Origin: Ignavibacteriales bacterium UBA1304
GTDB lineage: Bacteria; Bacteroidota; Ignavibacteria; Ignavibacteriales; Ignavibacteriaceae
Assembly (NCBI GenBank): GCA_002307295.1
Contig: DBTY01000025.1
Coordinates: 1 to 64,000 of the forward strand
Length of the DNA: 64,000 nt
Direction of reading: 5' to 3'
Under the pieces are notes generated by a model. The model was not told the DNA's origin and did no database searches. It was given only the letters and a program-made list of their open reading frames with translations. This document shows positions 9,253-18,952 of this stretch, one piece after another; position 1 is the stretch's first letter, and each line of letters opens with the position of its first letter. Both the position numbers and the translations under genes were made by a program.

Positions 9253-10556
9253 TTTTTTTGCTGCCGATTTAAATCGTTATTAATTTTTTGTTGCATAATC
9301 CATCTTCTTTTTTCCAAAATTTTATCAACGTCGTTATCAAGTTTTTTTAAGGCGTCGTCTACAGACATTGATTTATTTGCAGTCTGCTCAGTCATTATTT
9401 GAATTTTAGAAATAACTATTTGCTCCCACTCCGGCACTTTTGGAGTAGGCACAGTTCGCTGTAACTGTACATAAAACGCTTTCATGTATTTATCTGAAAC
9501 AAATACCGAATCGTTCCATGCCTCTTTAACTGCGGGTAAATCCGCTACCGACTTATAAAAATCGACCTGCGTTTTTTTAGTCGAAAGGAATTCTATAAGC
9601 TTCCAAGCCGCTTCTTTATTTTTTGACGATTTTGCAATAACAAGACTCGAACCGCCTGCAAGCGATACTCCCGGATAATTATTATCCGGAGCAGGCAAAG
9701 GCGCAACCATCCATTTATCCTGCATATTTTTAGGGAACCTGTTTTTCATTTCAACTACGTTCCATGGACCCGAAATAAACATAGCAAAATATCCTTCGGC
9801 AAAAGCCTGATATATATTGCTTACTTCGCTCATCCCTTTGGGAGCTAATCCATTTGCGTAATATTGCATCAGATAATTATATGCCTTCTTAAATTCCTTA
9901 CCAGAAAAGTCGCCGTATTGATTTTTATTTTTCAATAAAGTTGAATTTGCCTGAAGCCCAAATATTATAAACGGAGCCCATTCGTTAACCGGAAGGAAAA
10001 ACGAAAACTGCCTGTCGTTATTATTTAGTTTTTTAATTTTCATGGAAAGATCGTAAAGTTCCTGCCATGTTTTAGGAGGATTATCATATCCGGCTTTTTT
10101 TAATATGTCGCTTCTATAAAATAATACGCGAGTATCTACGTACCATGGAACGCCATAAATAATGGAATCAAGAACGTTGGTTTCCCATATTCCGGCAAAA
10201 TAATTATCAGGTTTTACTATAGATGATTTTTTTATCATCCCGTTAAGCGGCTCTATCGAATTAAGAGCTTCAAACTCCGGTATCCATGTATTCCCAAGCT
10301 GAAATACGTCCGGCATGGTTTCGCTGGCGTATGATGTAATCAATTTTTCGTGAGCGGCCGTCCATGGTATTTTTTGAACTTTTACTTTTATACCGGGATT
10401 CTGCTTTTCAAACTCAACCATAAGCGAATCGACTTTTTCTCCCTCTACTCCCATTCCCCAAAAATCTATTACTATGCCTTCGCTTTTTTTCCCGCCGCAG
10501 CTTAAGCATAAAAACAGAAATGGGACAACTGCCAGATATTTTAATGAATTTTTCAT
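9249..10556 (-). CDS. Lipid-anchored sugar-binding protein of ABC importer, locus A
   Basis: A 435-residue extracytoplasmic solute-binding protein (family 1 fold) with a lipoprotein signal ending in the lipobox LCLSC (Cys20), so it is anchored in the periplasm. It has typical motifs of sugar binders: VDFWGMGVEGEK-like opening, PDVFQLGNTW, GVPWYVDTRVLFYR and FISGPWNV. Its ribosome binding site CTAAGG is good. It lies 16 bases after the GH144-like gene and overlaps the MalF-like gene, so enzyme and importer are one transcription unit. Oligosaccharide specificity is inferred from context only. Confidence 0.93.
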   Translation of the reverse strand: MKNSLKYLAVVPFLFLCLSCGGKKSEGIVIDFWGMGVEGEKVDSLMVEFEKQNPGIKVKVQKIPWTAAHEKLITSYASETMPDVFQLGNTWIPEFEALNSIEPLNGMIKKSSIVKPDNYFAGIWETNVLDSIIYGVPWYVDTRVLFYRSDILKKAGYDNPPKTWQELYDLSMKIKKLNNNDRQFSFFLPVNEWAPFIIFGLQANSTLLKNKNQYGDFSGKEFKKAYNYLMQYYANGLAPKGMSEVSNIYQAFAEGYFAMFISGPWNVVEMKNRFPKNMQDKWMVAPLPAPDNNYPGVSLAGGSSLVIAKSSKNKEAAWKLIEFLSTKKTQVDFYKSVADLPAVKEAWNDSVFVSDKYMKAFYVQLQRTVPTPKVPEWEQIVISKIQIMTEQTANKSMSVDDALKKLDNDVDKILEKRRWIMQQKINNDLNRQQKK

Positions 10557-10572
10557 TTACCTTAGACTAATA

Positions 10573-12948
10573 TTATTTTAGAAGGATCATTTTTTTTACG
10601 TTCATATAACTGCCGGCTTCTAATTTATAGAAATAAACCCCGCTTGCTAATTTACTTCCGTCAAAACTTATTTTGTAATTTCCGGCCGCTTTTTCTTCGT
10701 TTACCAATAATGATATTTCTTTGCCAAGCATATCATATATCTTTAATACCACTCTGCTTTTTGAAGGAACGCTGTATGCAATTATAGTAGATGGATTAAA
10801 CGGATTCGGATAATTATTCATAAGGCTATATGCGTTAACCTTAGCCGTTTTGTTATCGTTAACGTCGGTAATATCTGCAACAAAGCCAACTGAATCAAGC
10901 ATAGGCTTAATTTCAGAATTAGCCATAAAATTATTCCATAATAACTGGCTTCTGTAATTTTCAATCATCACAACAATTGGCCCCTGATCTATTGCAAGAT
11001 AGCTTCCGGCGTACCAGCTTTTCCAAACGTTAAACGCATCCTTAAATCCATAAACGCCCCAAAGATTTTTTCCATAAACATTGTAAAACTCTTTTAATGC
11101 GGCAATAGATTCTGTAGGGGTATAAGGCATAGAGGATAAAGCCGCAGTAGGAGAAATTGTGCCGTTATCATTATTGCTTGTCGGTTCATGAGCCAGATAT
11201 CCAAACGGATCGTCGCTGGCCGTTAAACCCCAGCAATTTGCGCCGTATCCTGGAAACATTTGCGGATTAGCTATACAGTAAGCTCTGTTAATAAGCGTAT
11301 GATTTTTATTCTGATTAAAATAATTTGTATAACTATCTTTTTTATTCCGCGGATCAAATCCTAAAAATGAATAATGCGCAAAGAACAATGGTCCTCCATA
11401 ATTTGAGCCCAAATAAAGCGGGATGCCGTAAAAAGAATTTCCATTTCTGTAAGAGGAGCTCCCTGCCCAACCGTTTTTATAACAGCTTGCAGGAATAGCA
11501 TGAGTCGGCGAAGCTATTGCAAGAAGATAAACTATTTGAGCTTCGTCCCAGCCTTGTATTTTCATATTAATCTGCCATGCGTAATTAGGCGACCAATGCC
11601 AGTATAAATAACTGCTTGTAGAAGTTTGCCTGTACCAGTCCCATTCGACTGATTCCCATAGCGTTGTAATCAAAGCGCGGATATTTTTTTCGTTATCATT
11701 ATCGTTCTTAAAATATTGTCTTGCGGCAAGCAATCCCTGAACCATAAAAGCTGTTTCAACAAGATCTCCGCCGTCGTCATAAGTACTAAATGGAATTACC
11801 TTTCCTGTCTCGCCATTTAGCCAATGAGGCCATGCGCCGTGAAACCTATCCGCCTTTGCAAGAAAGTTAAGAATTTTTAGCATCCGCTGAGCTCCCTCGT
11901 CGCGCGTAATAAAACCGCGTTCAATACCTGCCAACATAGCCATTACGCCAAAGCCAGAACCTCCGGTAGTTACAGTATTTCCCGAACTTAATCTTTCGCG
12001 CGCTAAACCAGAAACCGGATGACCGTAATTCCAAAAGTAACGAAAAGACGCTTCCTGAACCATAGTAAGTAGTTCGTCGTCAGTTAAATTTTTTGTTGTA
12101 GCCGTAACGTCGCTTGTGGGCTGCGATTCCGCCAGACTTCCGTTATATGCCGTGATTCTATAGGCAAATGATACGCCAGTAGTATCTACAAAATCACAAT
12201 ATAAATTTGTCGTTCCTGAAACGCTGCCAATAAGTTTATACTTGGAGCTATCAATTCTGTAAATGTTATAACCCTGCGCGCTTACAGTATCCCACGAAAT
12301 ATCTATATGTCTTTGATAAGCTTTTGCTTTTAAATTTAATGGCGTTGGAGGCAAAGATGAATTATTTGAAGTCATCCTGATTTCATCTACAAATAGCGTA
12401 TGCTCTACTCCGTCCGACGGAAACTGCTCAAAATAAACATCTTTAATTTTCGTAATATCAGTACTGCCTGTAGTACTTTTAAATATAGATGCCGGGATAG
12501 AAATTTTTGTCCATACTTTGGCTGGAATATCTCCGGTATATTTAGATATAAGTCTTTGCAGCGTTTTATTTCCGCTTAAATCTTCTAAGTAAATTACAGG
12601 AAGCGAAGACGCAGCCAAACCGTCAGAACTGTAAACATAAAAACTCAACGTATCAATTTTAGTAATATCGTGACCGCTCCATTCGTCAGTAATGGCAATT
12701 TTCCAGTTTCCGCCAGATTTTGAAGTCCATTTTAATCTTAATGAATTCGTTCCGCTGTAAGCCTGCGAAGTTTCAACCGGGCATTTATCAGTATTTACTA
12801 ATTCTAACTGACTTCCGCCGCTAACAGATCCCCAGCTTGGTTCATAATACAAAGAGTTTGGGCTATCGGTAAAAAACGCATAAGACTGCGAATACGCATT
12901 AACTGACGCGCATATTAACATCAAGCAAATAGCAAATTTTATTCTCAC
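10573..12948 (-). CDS. Secreted GH144-like endo-beta-1,2-glucanase with binding module and sorting tail
   Basis: A 791-residue multidomain protein: signal peptide (1-21), a carbohydrate-binding-like beta-sandwich (about 22-195), an FN3-like linker (about 200-285), a glycoamylase-like (PF10091) six-hairpin catalytic domain (about 290-690), and a type IX sorting domain from NYPNPFNPSTIIAYSVP to KKMILLK. The catalytic part shares WGLTASDDP, NGTISPTAAL and GVYGFKDAFN blocks with the second GH144-like protein at 25676-27040. GH144 enzymes hydrolyse beta-1,2-glucan to sophoro-oligosaccharides. It starts at GTG with AGGA upstream. The sorting tail suggests surface attachment or release, where it would make the first cuts. 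Family assignment is strong; the exact linkage is inferred from family and neighbours. Confidence 0.85.
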   Translation of the reverse strand: MRIKFAICLMLICASVNAYSQSYAFFTDSPNSLYYEPSWGSVSGGSQLELVNTDKCPVETSQAYSGTNSLRLKWTSKSGGNWKIAITDEWSGHDITKIDTLSFYVYSSDGLAASSLPVIYLEDLSGNKTLQRLISKYTGDIPAKVWTKISIPASIFKSTTGSTDITKIKDVYFEQFPSDGVEHTLFVDEIRMTSNNSSLPPTPLNLKAKAYQRHIDISWDTVSAQGYNIYRIDSSKYKLIGSVSGTTNLYCDFVDTTGVSFAYRITAYNGSLAESQPTSDVTATTKNLTDDELLTMVQEASFRYFWNYGHPVSGLARERLSSGNTVTTGGSGFGVMAMLAGIERGFITRDEGAQRMLKILNFLAKADRFHGAWPHWLNGETGKVIPFSTYDDGGDLVETAFMVQGLLAARQYFKNDNDNEKNIRALITTLWESVEWDWYRQTSTSSYLYWHWSPNYAWQINMKIQGWDEAQIVYLLAIASPTHAIPASCYKNGWAGSSSYRNGNSFYGIPLYLGSNYGGPLFFAHYSFLGFDPRNKKDSYTNYFNQNKNHTLINRAYCIANPQMFPGYGANCWGLTASDDPFGYLAHEPTSNNDNGTISPTAALSSMPYTPTESIAALKEFYNVYGKNLWGVYGFKDAFNVWKSWYAGSYLAIDQGPIVVMIENYRSQLLWNNFMANSEIKPMLDSVGFVADITDVNDNKTAKVNAYSLMNNYPNPFNPSTIIAYSVPSKSRVVLKIYDMLGKEISLLVNEEKAAGNYKISFDGSKLASGVYFYKLEAGSYMNVKKMILLK

Positions 12949-12965
12949 AAACTTTTCCTTTACAT

Positions 12966-15062
12966 TTATTTCTTGTCTCTTATCTCGATATTTAATTTAT
13001 CGGAGGAGAGAACTTTATTCATTATCTTATCAACTAATTCAACGTCTATTATATATTTGCCGCTCTTAAAATAATCTGGTAATGGAACGTTAATTTTTTC
13101 CCAAAACTCAAAAATAATATCATCTTCCTTAAGGCACAGTTTTGTTACTTCGCCAATTACATTGTCATTATGTTTAAACAATACGGAACAATTCTTATAT
13201 TTTTTATATGTGTCGTTAATTATGTAAAAATCGACATTTAGTTTTGTTCTGGTAAGATAATTTTTTTGTCTTAAATTAACAGATAGGTAAACCGGATTAT
13301 ACGCGCTTTTCAGAACCTCAAACGCAGTTTTCTTTTTGCCATAATAATCAACAATCGACCAGGTTATAGAAGGCCAGCAATCTACAAACATAAACTGAAA
13401 TATACCGGTTATGCCGTTATGCTTTTTTTGCCTGTAGAAATTAATTGCCGTTTTCAGCAAATCAGCCTGATAAGACTGCGAATTGTTTACGAATTCTTTT
13501 ATGTTTTTACCGCGGTCAATTTCTGCAATATTAAACGTTTGGTCATACTGAAAATCGTGATACTCCCATTCTTTCCAGTCATAGTTTTTAAGAGCTTTAG
13601 GCGAAAGAAATTTATTTAGCGAATCGACCGCAGGCAGCCCCTGCGCTCCGAACTCTGTTACTAACGGTCCCATTGGAGCGGCTGCATAATGTTCAGTTTT
13701 GCCCCAGTACCAGCCGTCATATGGATGCTCTTCGTAATTAGAAGCCTTTCTAATTATTCTTGTATTATCTTCGCTTAATACGGCGTCGTATAAAAACGGA
13801 TCTACTGCCTGTATTTGTTCGCCCGGTTCATTATGGCAGCACCAAAATGCAATCGACGGATGATTATGCAGCAGGTTTACCATGTCTTTAATTTGACTAA
13901 CGGCGTTTGCAACAAATTCGTTTGACTCTTCGTAAGTCCATTGCAAAGCAAAATCCTGCCAGACGATAATTCCAGCTTTATCAAACTCGTCGTATAGTTC
14001 CGGGCGGTTAACATGGGCATGGACGCGTACTGCATTGATATTGGCTTCTTTTATCAGCGTTACTAACTTTTTAATTTTATCTTTAGAGAAAGTAGAAAGA
14101 AATTGAGTCGGGATAATATTTGTTCCTCTAAGAAATAATTTTTTGCCGTTAATATAAAAATTCTTATCCTCGTCAAGTTTTACTTCTTTAATTCCAAAAA
14201 TTGTTTTTTGAAGATTAAATAATTCTGATTTAATTTCAACGTCATAAATATTTTGCGCCCCTAAATCCCAGCTGTACCAGAGTTTTGGTTTTTCTATATC
14301 CACAGCAAAAGTCAGCTCTCCTTTAGCGGGAGTAAATTTCACTTCAACATTTTGTAAAAGAATTTTCTTTCCGCCCAAATTAATATTTACGCTGATAGAG
14401 TCTGTTTGTTCGCTTTCAAAAATATTTATATGCTTTATAGTAAAATGCGTTCTGGCTATTGCTCCGTCATAGATCAATACTGGTTTAATCTTTATCTGCT
14501 CAATAAATACTTTGCCGTTATAATGCAGTTCAATATCATTCCATACGCCGCCGGTATTTTTATCCTGGCCATGCTCATAGCTCCATCCTCCGGGTCTGCA
14601 ATCGTGATGGTTAAAAATCCCCTTAATTAATTGTTTTTTTAAGGGCCAGACTAATTCTGGTATTTCGCGCGGAGAGGCGACTTTTACAACGATTAAGTTT
14701 TCTTTATCATATTCAAGAATATTAGTTAACGTAAAATTAAACGGTTGAAAATATCCTTCGTGCGAACCGAGTTTTATTCCGTTAACCCACGCTTCAGTAA
14801 AATAATCCGCGCCTAAAAAACTAAGAACGCTAAGCTTGTTCCCATTTTGTTTCGCATCAATTTTGACTTTACGAATAAACCAAACGGCTCCGTCAAAGTT
14901 ATTTAGTCCGGCAAGCTCCCAATTAGTAGGCAGCTTCATTTCTTTTTTAATTTTTTTTCCGTTAAACAGCGAAACCGCTTCGTCATATTGAAGTTTCTGC
15001 TGAGCGTCCTCTAAATAGAACCACGCGCCGTTTAATGATAAAGTTTTCAAGTCTATTCCCAC
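12966..15062 (-). CDS. GH2 family glycoside hydrolase, cytoplasmic
   Basis: A 698-residue retaining beta-glycosidase of family GH2: sugar-binding jelly roll (about 1-180), immunoglobulin-like domain (about 185-290), and TIM barrel (from about 295). The acid/base Glu412 sits in HNEPGE and the probable nucleophile Glu470 in VTEFGAQ. There is no signal peptide, so it should act in the cytoplasm on imported oligosaccharides or their ends. It starts with GTG (an upstream ATG is out of frame) only six bases after the previous gene's stop and 17 bases before the GH144-like gene. GH2 includes galactosidases, mannosidases and glucuronidases; with no such partner enzymes here, a beta-glucosidase-type role is possible but unproven. 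Confidence 0.88.
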   Translation of the reverse strand: MGIDLKTLSLNGAWFYLEDAQQKLQYDEAVSLFNGKKIKKEMKLPTNWELAGLNNFDGAVWFIRKVKIDAKQNGNKLSVLSFLGADYFTEAWVNGIKLGSHEGYFQPFNFTLTNILEYDKENLIVVKVASPREIPELVWPLKKQLIKGIFNHHDCRPGGWSYEHGQDKNTGGVWNDIELHYNGKVFIEQIKIKPVLIYDGAIARTHFTIKHINIFESEQTDSISVNINLGGKKILLQNVEVKFTPAKGELTFAVDIEKPKLWYSWDLGAQNIYDVEIKSELFNLQKTIFGIKEVKLDEDKNFYINGKKLFLRGTNIIPTQFLSTFSKDKIKKLVTLIKEANINAVRVHAHVNRPELYDEFDKAGIIVWQDFALQWTYEESNEFVANAVSQIKDMVNLLHNHPSIAFWCCHNEPGEQIQAVDPFLYDAVLSEDNTRIIRKASNYEEHPYDGWYWGKTEHYAAAPMGPLVTEFGAQGLPAVDSLNKFLSPKALKNYDWKEWEYHDFQYDQTFNIAEIDRGKNIKEFVNNSQSYQADLLKTAINFYRQKKHNGITGIFQFMFVDCWPSITWSIVDYYGKKKTAFEVLKSAYNPVYLSVNLRQKNYLTRTKLNVDFYIINDTYKKYKNCSVLFKHNDNVIGEVTKLCLKEDDIIFEFWEKINVPLPDYFKSGKYIIDVELVDKIMNKVLSSDKLNIEIRDKK

Positions 15063-15068
15063 ATTTGT

Positions 15069-16463
15069 TTAATTATAAAATTCGTCATTTTTCAATATCT
15101 CAAGAACCGGTTTCAGTTCCTTTTTACTCATAAATAGTTTTTGTATGTTATTTCCATTTAGATAGTTTGCAATCGATAAGAATACCATTGACTGATCTAA
15201 AGCCAGATAAACGTCTCCAACTTCTCCGCTATCCATTTTAATGCAATCGTATAAACCGTATTCTCCATATACCGGAAAAAGCCGCGTCATATTTTTTATG
15301 TTCAGTACTACTTCATGCGGTTTGTAATTTAATGCAAGTATAGAAGCGTGAGGCGTAACTACGCCGTTCTTGTAGCTTTCCTTAGCAGAGCCAAGATCAG
15401 AAACGCCAAACTCCGAATAACCGCCGTCAGGCGTAGAACATGGCGATAATCCCCATATAGGATACTTTAATTGATTCATCGCATAATCTATATGCGACTC
15501 TATGATATTTTTATTATTAAGTCCCATTCCCTTTGTAGATATTCTCTCGTCTACCAAAAGCCCAGGCATAAGGACCTCAAATAAGCTGCCTCCCCATGCA
15601 GGAACAATTTTTGTTTTGTTTTGGTAAGTATAATATCCGTTAAAGTATTTTATAGTATCGTAATACTTCCAATTGCCAATAGGTTTCTCATGCTGTTCAT
15701 AAGTAGAATCTAACGTACGGGAAAGGTAATACCATTTATATGGCTCAAGCTGGTTTTGCGACGCCGCATAGTAAAAAGAAATTCTCGCTTCCGAACAAAG
15801 CATTTTATAATGATAAGGGCTCATCCCCTCTCCAACTCTGTAACCCAAAGCGAACGCTTTCATCTTTTCATTATACAGCCATTTGAAATCAGCCGCTTTA
15901 ATAAGCGCGTTACATTCGCCGCCAAACTCTGCCGGATATATTTCCCCAATAAGCCACAGGCAGGCGTAAAGCCAGCCGGAATCAACTGTGGAAATATATT
16001 TGTCGCTCGGCTTCATTATGTCAAATTCGTACCAGTTATAATAAAAACCGTTATATGTTTCCAATTTTTTTAAATTATCAAGGGTAGCTCTGATTTTTGC
16101 TATCGCAGCCTCTTTAGAGATCAGACCTAAACGCTGCGCCTGATAAACACATAGCATATACAAACCAATGTTTGTAATAGAAGTAAAATGCGCTCCGTTC
16201 CTTTTTTTTATGAATATCTTATCTGGAATAAATCCTGTAGACGCGTAAGTTGAATTCTCAAAAAATTTCCATGTGTCTTTGGCTATAGCAAAAAGATAAA
16301 CGCTATCGCTTAAATTAGCGTCTGGCGCCTGCGCAATAATTTGTGTTGGAAAGTATTTCATACTATCGGCGACTCTTCGTCCTCTTTCCTGCCCGTCAGG
16401 CTGCATTGAGTATGAGACCGCGGCGGCAACGCATATAAGCATAATAGTATAAATTATTTTCAT
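15069..16463 (-). CDS. Secreted GH189-like (cyclic beta-1,2-glucan synthase domain-like) protein
   Basis: About 464 residues with a signal peptide (MKIIYTIMLICVAAAVSYS). The mature part resembles the glycoamylase-type (PF10091/GH189) middle domain of cyclic beta-1,2-glucan synthases: SITNIGLYMLCVYQAQRLG, a helical span, FYYNWYEF, YISTVDSGWLYACLW, and near the end VVTPHASILALNYKPHEV and GLYDCIKM. In those synthases the domain transglycosylates beta-1,2-glucan chains; standalone relatives may be hydrolases or transglycosylases. I start at the Met at 16463; the frame extends to 16493, but that start would lie inside a hairpin and precede the signal peptide. It sits between the GH94 and GH2 genes. 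Role: probably periplasmic processing of beta-1,2-glucan. Confidence 0.75.
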   Translation of the reverse strand: MKIIYTIMLICVAAAVSYSMQPDGQERGRRVADSMKYFPTQIIAQAPDANLSDSVYLFAIAKDTWKFFENSTYASTGFIPDKIFIKKRNGAHFTSITNIGLYMLCVYQAQRLGLISKEAAIAKIRATLDNLKKLETYNGFYYNWYEFDIMKPSDKYISTVDSGWLYACLWLIGEIYPAEFGGECNALIKAADFKWLYNEKMKAFALGYRVGEGMSPYHYKMLCSEARISFYYAASQNQLEPYKWYYLSRTLDSTYEQHEKPIGNWKYYDTIKYFNGYYTYQNKTKIVPAWGGSLFEVLMPGLLVDERISTKGMGLNNKNIIESHIDYAMNQLKYPIWGLSPCSTPDGGYSEFGVSDLGSAKESYKNGVVTPHASILALNYKPHEVVLNIKNMTRLFPVYGEYGLYDCIKMDSGEVGDVYLALDQSMVFLSIANYLNGNNIQKLFMSKKELKPVLEILKNDEFYN

Positions 16464-16490
16464 CAGTTCTATTTTGTATTTAAAAAATTG

Positions 16491-16520
16491 CATGCTGTAA
16501 ATTTTTATGTTTACAGCATG
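16491..16520 (-). terminator. Intercistronic hairpin after the GH94 gene
   Basis: CATGCTGTAAA (16491-16501) pairs with TTTACAGCATG (16510-16520), an 11-bp stem with an 8-base loop. On the minus strand it is followed by CAATTTTTTAAA, a short T-run. It lies just past the GH94 stop and upstream of the GH189-like gene, so it may partly terminate transcription or protect the upstream mRNA and thereby set the ratio of lacI-GH94 to downstream messages. Confidence 0.65.
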
Positions 16521-16534
16521 TTATAAGCAAATTA

Positions 16535-18913
16535 CTATTTTCCTAACAATACGGTTACTTCAACCGATTTTTTTGATAAAGGTTTAATCAGATTTCCCTG
16601 TTCTTCTTTTCCGTCAATAATCAAAGTCTTAACTCCAGAAGAAACATGATCTTTATTAATCACTTTGATATTGTATGTAGTTCCGCGGAATAATCTTTTT
16701 ACGGAATATTCGTTCCATTCTTCCGGAATACATGGATCCACAATAAGCCCTTCTTCAGTTGAGCGGACTCCTAATATCCAATCTACAATAACTTTCTGGA
16801 ACCACGAAGCAGAACCGCTGTACCACGTCCAGCCTGCCATGCCATAATTAGGCGAGCCAGGTCCGTCAATATTGCCAGGAGTAACGTAAGGTTCAGCCAC
16901 ATACTTATCTGGATCCATACCGCTGTAAACAGGAGACAATCTCTTATAAGCTTCATATGTATTTTTACCATCCTTCAATAACGAAAACGCCCATATAGCC
17001 CATGTTGCCGCGTGAGTATAAACTCCGCCGTTTTCTCGTCGGCTTGGAGCATAGCGGGAAAGGTAGCCGATATATTTATCCGGTTTTGTGTATGAAGGAG
17101 AAAGCAACAGGCATCCGTTATTTTTTAGCAAATGTTCTTTGACAGATTTCATTGCAGTTTCTTTTTTATCGTCTGGAGCTATGCCGCTTATAACAGACCA
17201 GATTTGAGGATTTAGATAAATCTTTCCTTCTTCGCATTCCGCGCTGCCAATTTTAATTCCTGAATCTTTTGTGCCTCGATAATACCACTCGCCGTCCCAT
17301 GCATATTTATCAAAAGCTGTTTTAAGCTCTTTAGCTTTTCCGGTATAATATTCAGCTAATTTTTTATTGCCGGTTTTTTCAGCAATGTGAGTAAACTTAG
17401 TTAGAATTAAATAAAAGAATTCCGCCATCCAGATAGATTCCCCTTTCATTTCTAAGCCTACTGCGCTTAAACCGTCGTTCCAGTCGCCCGCGCCCATAAG
17501 CGGTAATCCTCTTTCGCTATATCGGGTTAAAACTTTATCAATAGAGCGTTTACAGTGGTCGAGTAAAGTGTTTTCCTGCTTATCGTCATAGAAAGGTTCT
17601 TTGTGATTTAGGAAATCATAGTTGTCAGTTTCATCAAGATAATTATATATTAAAAATGGGAGCCATAATAAATCGTCGACCATTTTAGTCTGCAAACCAA
17701 CCTCGGCAATTGGGTGCCACCAATGCAGAACAGTTCCGTCTGTAAACTGATGACGAGCATGCAGCTTAATCTGTTTTTCTGTCAGCGAAACGTCGATAGG
17801 CAGATACACAAGGCTATCCTGAAGCTGGTCTCTAAAACCAAATGCGCCGCTCTGCTGGTAATAAGCGGTTCTGCCCCAAAGCCGCCCGGCTATCGCCTGA
17901 TAACGGAACCATTTGTTGACTACAAGATTCATTGCTGGGTCAGGAGTATTAATTTCAAGAGTTCCTAATAAATCAGCCCAGCGTTTTTTAACTTCGTTAA
18001 ATGCGTTTTCTATTTTTTGCGGCGTGTCGTATTTTTTTATAGCTTCGGCAATTTCCGTTTTATTGTTTTTTAGCCCTATATAAACTGCAAAGTCTTCAGT
18101 ATTTCCTTTTGCTATTTTAACGTCAATTTTAATGCTGCCTATTGAATCGTTCCATTTACCCTGCTTGCCAGATAATTTACCAGTCTTAACGCTTTCCGGT
18201 AAAATGAAACTGCCATATTGCCCAAGGAAGCTTTCTTTATCGCCTTCAAATTCCGTGACAGTTTTGTTAGAAGCGATAAAACCAGTATAAGGATATTCTA
18301 TATTCCAATGCCCTCTATCGCCTAAAGGAATGTCCCATAATCTTTTTGTAGCGGCAATGCCATTTATTGATTTATCAAATTCAGTTTCAATAAATGTTTT
18401 ATGAAATTCTCTGTGAAAATCGCCTGACGAACCAAGGCACCATTCAAGATATGATATTACAGAAATATCCGCTTCTTCGCCGGAAGAGTTAGTGATTTTA
18501 AATTCCCATATTTCAAGGCTGTCGTCAAAAGGAGCAAAAATTCTTAGTTCAGTTTCTATGTTTTTATAAGAAGAATTGAAGATAGCATAACCAAATCCAT
18601 AACGGCATTTGTAACTGTCTAATTCAGTTCTTGCCGGAAGCCACGTTGGACTCCATACATCTCCGGTTTTATTATTTCTAAAATAAAAATACTTCCCCCA
18701 GTTATCCTGAATCAAATCCTGATGCCATCTTGTAATTCTGTTGAATTCAGAATGAGTCTGCCAGCTAAAACCGCCCCCCGTTTGAGAAATTACAAAACCG
18801 TAATCTCCATTAGAAATAACATTAACCCAGGGTTTTGGAGTTTTAGGATCAGTAATTACATATTCATTTCCATCATTGCTGAAATAGCCGTATTTAGTCT
18901 TAAAATTTTCCAT
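16535..18913 (-). CDS. GH94 glycoside phosphorylase
   Basis: A 792-residue cytoplasmic inverting phosphorylase of family GH94 (cellobiose phosphorylase superfamily): N-terminal beta-sandwich (about 1-290) and six-hairpin catalytic domain. The motif GDWNDG (about 476-481) carries the general-acid Asp of the family; YAPSRRENGGVYTHAATWA and DGPGSPNYGMAGWTWYSGSA are other hallmarks. Length fits disaccharide-type GH94 better than the ~1,100-residue 1,2-beta-oligoglucan phosphorylases. It would release glucose-1-phosphate from a beta-glucoside; in this locus sophorose or short beta-1,2-glucans are the likely substrates, but cellobiose or laminaribiose cannot be excluded. I chose the ATG at 18913 over an upstream in-frame GTG. 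It lies directly after the lacI-type gene. Confidence 0.92.
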   Translation of the reverse strand: MENFKTKYGYFSNDGNEYVITDPKTPKPWVNVISNGDYGFVISQTGGGFSWQTHSEFNRITRWHQDLIQDNWGKYFYFRNNKTGDVWSPTWLPARTELDSYKCRYGFGYAIFNSSYKNIETELRIFAPFDDSLEIWEFKITNSSGEEADISVISYLEWCLGSSGDFHREFHKTFIETEFDKSINGIAATKRLWDIPLGDRGHWNIEYPYTGFIASNKTVTEFEGDKESFLGQYGSFILPESVKTGKLSGKQGKWNDSIGSIKIDVKIAKGNTEDFAVYIGLKNNKTEIAEAIKKYDTPQKIENAFNEVKKRWADLLGTLEINTPDPAMNLVVNKWFRYQAIAGRLWGRTAYYQQSGAFGFRDQLQDSLVYLPIDVSLTEKQIKLHARHQFTDGTVLHWWHPIAEVGLQTKMVDDLLWLPFLIYNYLDETDNYDFLNHKEPFYDDKQENTLLDHCKRSIDKVLTRYSERGLPLMGAGDWNDGLSAVGLEMKGESIWMAEFFYLILTKFTHIAEKTGNKKLAEYYTGKAKELKTAFDKYAWDGEWYYRGTKDSGIKIGSAECEEGKIYLNPQIWSVISGIAPDDKKETAMKSVKEHLLKNNGCLLLSPSYTKPDKYIGYLSRYAPSRRENGGVYTHAATWAIWAFSLLKDGKNTYEAYKRLSPVYSGMDPDKYVAEPYVTPGNIDGPGSPNYGMAGWTWYSGSASWFQKVIVDWILGVRSTEEGLIVDPCIPEEWNEYSVKRLFRGTTYNIKVINKDHVSSGVKTLIIDGKEEQGNLIKPLSKKSVEVTVLLGK

Positions 18914-18952
18914 GTTTATTCGTCTCACAGTTATAAATTAATATTTCTTTGT

